Shown here one piece after another: positions 5,535 through 5,555 of a DNA stretch of 5,555 bases. A program made the position numbers and the translations under genes. Each line of letters opens with the position of its first letter. Position 1 is the first letter of the stretch. The notes below the pieces were generated by a model. It worked only from the letters and a program-made list of their open reading frames with translations. It searched no databases and had not been told where the DNA came from. Source of the stretch: an uncultured Desulfovibrionaceae bacterium (GTDB lineage: Bacteria > Desulfobacterota > Desulfovibrionia > Desulfovibrionales > Desulfovibrionaceae); contig CAMWXW010000044.1 in the NCBI GenBank assembly GCA_947178315.1, positions 1 through 5,555 on the forward strand, read 5' to 3'.

Positions 5535-5555
5535 AGAGCAATGATATGTGTGCAT

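Overview
The window is AT-rich, non-coding-sparse bacterial DNA that looks like a Gram-negative proteobacterium. The HslU and TrkA/TrkH sequences, the low GC content and the compact layout would fit an AT-rich member of the Desulfovibrio lineage. Lawsonia intracellularis is my best guess, from general recognition only; no search was run.

Left half (1-2231, minus strand): three genes read leftward in the order rpsT (ribosomal protein S20), trkA (NAD-binding potassium uptake regulator) and trkH (potassium channel subunit, cut off by the left edge). Spacing is very tight: 5 bases between rpsT and trkA, and 1 base between trkA and trkH. They look like one transcription unit with coupled translation. 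rpsT starts with TTG behind a strong Shine-Dalgarno sequence.

Centre (2232-2407): a 176-base divergent intergenic region holding candidate promoters for both directions and some short direct repeats.

Right half (2408-4481, plus strand): hslU, the ATPase of the HslUV protease, is followed after 10 bases by a gene for an unrecognised, probably inner-membrane lipoprotein that starts with GTG. No hslV is visible in the window. A 342-base, very AT-rich gap (4482-4823) follows, with no gene I can support. Next comes a secreted DUF305 protein (4824-5489) with two copies of the domain, a run of five histidines and a Met-rich segment, which suggests periplasmic metal (possibly copper) binding. The window ends with a strong intrinsic terminator whose T tract lies on the minus strand, so it most likely serves a leftward gene beyond the right edge.

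Most of the window is housekeeping: potassium uptake, ribosome and proteolysis. The parts least explained by known biology are the lipoprotein paired with hslU, the DUF305 protein with its AT-rich upstream region, and the linkage of S20 to Trk. I see no CRISPR array, insertion sequence, tRNA, rRNA or phage module, and no clear sign of a wholly new multi-gene system.
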